A stretch of DNA of 64,000 nt from Fluviibacter phosphoraccumulans (GTDB lineage: Bacteria > Pseudomonadota > Gammaproteobacteria > Burkholderiales > Rhodocyclaceae), in assembly GCF_016110345.1 (NCBI RefSeq), contig NZ_AP019011.1, forward strand, positions 186,001 through 250,000. The letters are read 5' to 3'. Below, one piece after another: positions 61,664 to 64,000 of this stretch; within the stretch, counting starts at the first letter, position 1; the number at the start of each line of letters is the position of its first letter. The position numbers and the translations under genes were made by a program. The notes below the pieces were generated by a model that worked only from the letters and a program-made list of their open reading frames with translations, was not told where the DNA came from and did no database searches.

Positions 61664-62146
61664 TTACGCCTGGGTTTCCCGATAGGGTGGAATCCCCCGA
61701 TATTTCTGTACCGCACCCGGGCCAGCATTGTAGGCGGCTAATGCCAGACGCCAGTCGCCAAACCGCTGCATCATCTTCTGCAAGTAACGTGTGCCTGTCT
61801 GGACATTTACGGTGTCAGACAGTAGATAGGTCAGATCATTGATCCCTGATTCTCTGGCAGCGATGGGCGTGATCTGCATCGGCCCGATCCCGCCACGGTC
61901 TGTGAGCTTCAATTGAGCGTAGCTCGATTCAACAGCAATCACGGCCAGTATCAGAGCAGGATCAATTCCCGCGTTATGGGCCATTTGTGGGACGTATGCA
62001 TACTGGGATTCAAGCCGGACAATCTGGGATGTACAAGCTACTGACTGGCCGCGATTGCCCAGGAGGCAATCAGAAAGTGATGACGTCTGTGTCCATCCGG
62101 GCAGGGCAATCACAAAGCCGATAAGCGCTACCCATAACCGGCGCAT
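61664..62146 (-). CDS. virB1: VirB1-like lytic transglycosylase
   Basis: The 160-residue protein has a signal peptide and an SLT domain with catalytic Glu73 in AVIAVESSY, GGIGPMQITP and LALAAYNAGPGAVQKYRGIP. It opens peptidoglycan for the secretion channel. It is on the opposite strand and separated from virB2-B11 by cargo, unlike the usual first position. Confidence 0.9.
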   Translation of the reverse strand: MRRLWVALIGFVIALPGWTQTSSLSDCLLGNRGQSVACTSQIVRLESQYAYVPQMAHNAGIDPALILAVIAVESSYAQLKLTDRGGIGPMQITPIAARESGINDLTYLLSDTVNVQTGTRYLQKMMQRFGDWRLALAAYNAGPGAVQKYRGIPPYRETQA

Positions 62147-62152
62147 AGATTG

Positions 62153-62362
62153 TCAGGTTGCGGCTTGGAAGCGCCGTCTGGCACCCGTTTCCGGATTGAC
62201 CGACCAGCTGAATCCAGTCTTGCAGCGAATAACGACATTGCCATCTTCAATAATGGCTGACTCAGCTCCCGGCACTGAAATCTGGCGCACGACCCCGGAG
62301 CTTTCCTTCAGGAGATAGACGGAATCCTCTCGGGTGCAGATGCGTTGAACGGTCCATGTCAT
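62153..62362 (-). CDS. Small protein of unknown function upstream of virB1
   Basis: The 69-residue product (MTWTVQRICTREDSVYLLKE...) has mainly beta character with no signal or known domain. It lies seven bases before the virB1 start on the same strand, so it is probably co-transcribed. ATG 62362 is used rather than TTG 62368. Confidence 0.6.
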   Translation of the reverse strand: MTWTVQRICTREDSVYLLKESSGVVRQISVPGAESAIIEDGNVVIRCKTGFSWSVNPETGARRRFQAAT

Positions 62363-62434
62363 TGGCAAATTATCCCAGACAAAGACTCGGTAGATCGTTA
62401 TGTTGGCTAGTCATGGTGAGGAATTCTAGGGTAT

Positions 62435-62459
62435 TCTTGATAAAAATACAAAATCAAGA
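62435..62459. promoter_or_regulatory. Palindromic operator before umuD
   Basis: TCTTGAT and ATCAAGA form perfect 7-bp arms 11 bases apart, just ahead of the umuD ATG at 62468. It does not match the classic CTG(T)...(A)CAG LexA box, so an element-specific regulator is possible. Confidence 0.55.
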
Positions 62460-62467
62460 GATTCACC

Positions 62468-63073
62468 ATGTCAAAGACCAAAACCTCCCCGGCTCATGGC
62501 GGCAAGCGTGAAGGCGCTGGCCGCAAAGCCCGATTCGGTGAACCGACAACGCTGGTACGGGTGCCGGAAAGCGCTAAAGCGGTGGTCGTTGATTTCCTCG
62601 ACGAACTAGCCCTGAAGTGCCGGACAGAACCACGGTGGCCAGATCATCTGACGCCAGTGAAACTGGCAGAGAGCCCGACCGCATTCAAAGTCCCGCTGTT
62701 CGCGCATACCGTGCGTGCCGGTTTTCCGAGTCCTGCTGATGATTATGTTGCCGATACGCTGGATCTGAATGACCACCTTATGCCCCGCAAGGAGGCCTCC
62801 TTCCTGCTCAGGGCAAAAGGAGACAGCATGGTGGGTGCTGGCATACACGATGGAGATATCCTCATCATCGACCGTTCGATTACGCCTACGGACGGGCGTG
62901 TAGTGATTGCAACGCTGGACGGCCAGTTCACCGTCAAGACGCTGGAGAAGAAACGCGGCAGGATCCGTCTGCTTCCCGCTAACCCTAATTTTGAACCGAT
63001 AGAGCTCAAAGACGAGCAGGAACTCCAGATCTGGGGCGTGGTCACCAACGTCATTCACAGTTTGAAGCCGTGA
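62468..63073 (+). CDS. umuD: UmuD/MucA-type S24 peptidase with long N-terminus
   Basis: The 201-residue protein has the LexA-type self-cleavage site Ala84-Gly85 (VRAGFPSPADDY), catalytic Ser120 (GDSM) and Lys157 (TVKTL). UmuD of E. coli is about 139 residues; here about 75 extra residues with a basic start (GGKREGAGRK) may bind DNA, as in RumA/ImpA-type proteins. The stop overlaps the umuC GTG. Confidence 0.9.
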   Translation: MSKTKTSPAHGGKREGAGRKARFGEPTTLVRVPESAKAVVVDFLDELALKCRTEPRWPDHLTPVKLAESPTAFKVPLFAHTVRAGFPSPADDYVADTLDLNDHLMPRKEASFLLRAKGDSMVGAGIHDGDILIIDRSITPTDGRVVIATLDGQFTVKTLEKKRGRIRLLPANPNFEPIELKDEQELQIWGVVTNVIHSLKP

Positions 63074-64000
63074 CATCGATTGCCCTAATTGATGGCAACA
63101 ACTTCTACGTCTCCTGTGAACGGGTGTTCCAGCCCGAACTGGAGGGGAAGCCGGTTGTCGTCCTGTCCAACAACGATGGTTGTGTCGTTGCGCGCAGTCA
63201 GGAGGTCAGGGCGCTGGGCGTGGCTATGGGGACACCATGGTTCAAACTGAAAGATCTGGTCAGACAGCACGGCATTATCGGTAAGAGCAGTAACTACACC
63301 CTGTATGCCGACATGAGCCAGCGGATGCATGCAGTGATCGGGCAATTTGCTCCGGAACAGGAAATCTACTCGATAGACGAAACCTTCCTTGATCTGACCG
63401 GTTTCAACCTAAACCTCGTTGAGTACGGGCAGCAAATACGGCAGCGGGTCCGGCAATGGACCGGTATCCCTGTTTGTGTGGGGGTCGGCGGCACCAAGAC
63501 ACTCGCCAAACTTGCCAACCACAGCGCAAAGAAGGTGCTCGTTCCGGCAATGGCCGAAGGCGTAGTCAACTTCAACCAGCTATCCGCCGGAGAAATCGAG
63601 CGGTTATTCGGCACTATCGATGTTGGTGAAGTCTGGGGCGTGGGGCGAAAGAACAAGGAACGCCTCTACGACATGGGTATCCAGACCGTTAGAGATTTAA
63701 GGGATAGTTCGGTCAGCCGTATCAAGAACGAGTTCAATGTCGTTCTGGCCAGAACCGTAGCGGAGCTGAATGGTGAAAGCTGCCTGGCACTCGAAGAAGT
63801 TGCGCCACCTAAACAGCAGATCGTGTCATCCCGGTCGTTTGGTCAGCCCGTTTTTCTTCTGGAAGACCTCAATGAAGCCGTTGTCAGTTACGCCAGCCGT
63901 GCGGCAGAAAAGCTCCGGAAGCAGAACCATGTGGCTGGTGCCATACAGGTATTCGTTCAGACCAACCCGTTCAAACCGGACGAGCCGCAGTACAACAATG
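63070..64000 (+). CDS. umuC: DNA polymerase V subunit UmuC (3' end outside window)
   Basis: The frame is open from GTG 63070, which overlaps the umuD stop, to the window end (310 codons). The Y-family motifs IALIDGNNFYVSCERVF with Asp8, YSIDETFLDL with Asp103/Glu104, and GVGGTKTLAKLANH are intact. With UmuD' it forms error-prone DNA polymerase V. About 110 residues are missing at the C-terminus, judged by E. coli UmuC. Confidence 0.94.
   Translation, partial: MTSIALIDGNNFYVSCERVFQPELEGKPVVVLSNNDGCVVARSQEVRALGVAMGTPWFKLKDLVRQHGIIGKSSNYTLYADMSQRMHAVIGQFAPEQEIYSIDETFLDLTGFNLNLVEYGQQIRQRVRQWTGIPVCVGVGGTKTLAKLANHSAKKVLVPAMAEGVVNFNQLSAGEIERLFGTIDVGEVWGVGRKNKERLYDMGIQTVRDLRDSSVSRIKNEFNVVLARTVAELNGESCLALEEVAPPKQQIVSSRSFGQPVFLLEDLNEAVVSYASRAAEKLRKQNHVAGAIQVFVQTNPFKPDEPQYNN

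Larger units (their letters stand above)
44016..64000. mobile_element. Integrative conjugative element, left about 20 kb (right end outside window)
   Basis: Evidence for the element is an integrase gene abutting a tRNA, an excisionase-like gene, divergent CI/Cro regulators, parA-parB-ssb, a VirB-type secretion operon, a VirB1 transglycosylase, umuDC, and cargo genes. Relaxase and VirD4 genes are not in view, so mobility itself is inferred. Confidence 0.82.

Overview
The window looks like chromosome from a betaproteobacterium of the order Burkholderiales, at roughly 55-60% GC. The evidence is gene order and content: glnE/yhdP/nitrilase/tldD followed by DUF2069/wrbA, folE2-dxs-ispA-xseB next to a Rieske oxygenase, hemA-(TauE)-tRNA-prfA-prmC, rpsP-rimM-trmD-rplS, and rpmB-rpmG beside radC-coaBC-dut. 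Genus and species cannot be fixed from the sequence alone.

Layout. (1) 1-8858 is core chromosome: the end of an acetate permease, hemA, a TauE/SafE permease, tRNA-Leu(UAA), prfA, prmC, a TonB-like protein, a membrane fatty-acid desaturase and prfC. (2) 8907-15800 is a 6.9-kb transposable element. It has 24-bp terminal inverted repeats with one mismatch, exact 8-bp flanking duplications (GCACCAAA) and an IS1595-family transposase. It also carries passengers: a secreted protein plus lipoprotein pair, an XRE regulator with a palindromic operator, a three-gene operon with a GIY-YIG-like and a degenerate ImmA/IrrE-like protein, a DUF6471-like protein, a vapD toxin with a partner gene, and a winged-helix-like protein. 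(3) 15809-43924 is core chromosome again: ribosomal proteins, DNA repair, CoA and nucleotide synthesis, nitrogen regulation (glnE), outer-membrane lipid transport (yhdP), TldD, isoprenoid and folate synthesis, tRNA modification, polyphosphate kinase, transporters, an IclR regulator and an orphan ParA. (4) From the 3' half of the initiator tRNA gene (43983-44059) to the window end lies the left part, about 20 kb, of an integrative conjugative element.

The conjugative element begins with a large serine recombinase whose last codons and stop lie antisense inside the tRNA gene. A 57-residue ORF and an excisionase-like gene follow, then divergent CI/Cro-type repressors, parA-parB-ssb, and a VirB-type type IV secretion operon (virB2, B3, B4, B5, B6, B8, B9, B10, a TrbM-like protein, B11). 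Next come a TumE/TumA toxin-antitoxin pair, a 668-residue protein joining a GHKL ATPase to a PD-(D/E)xK-type nuclease motif, a VirB1 transglycosylase, and umuDC (umuC is cut by the window edge). VirD4, relaxase and the right attachment site are not in view.

How the parts fit. The regulators, ParAB and SSB would maintain and switch the mobile element. VirB proteins build the conjugation channel and VirB1 opens the cell wall. The TA pair and the ATPase-nuclease sit as cargo between virB11 and virB1. A GGTG-TTAGCG-CACC hairpin, followed by GATAGGAG, recurs three times ahead of element genes and may be a shared control site. The most promising undescribed items are the passenger-carrying IS1595 element, the GHKL-nuclease fusion, and the structured leader before virB2.
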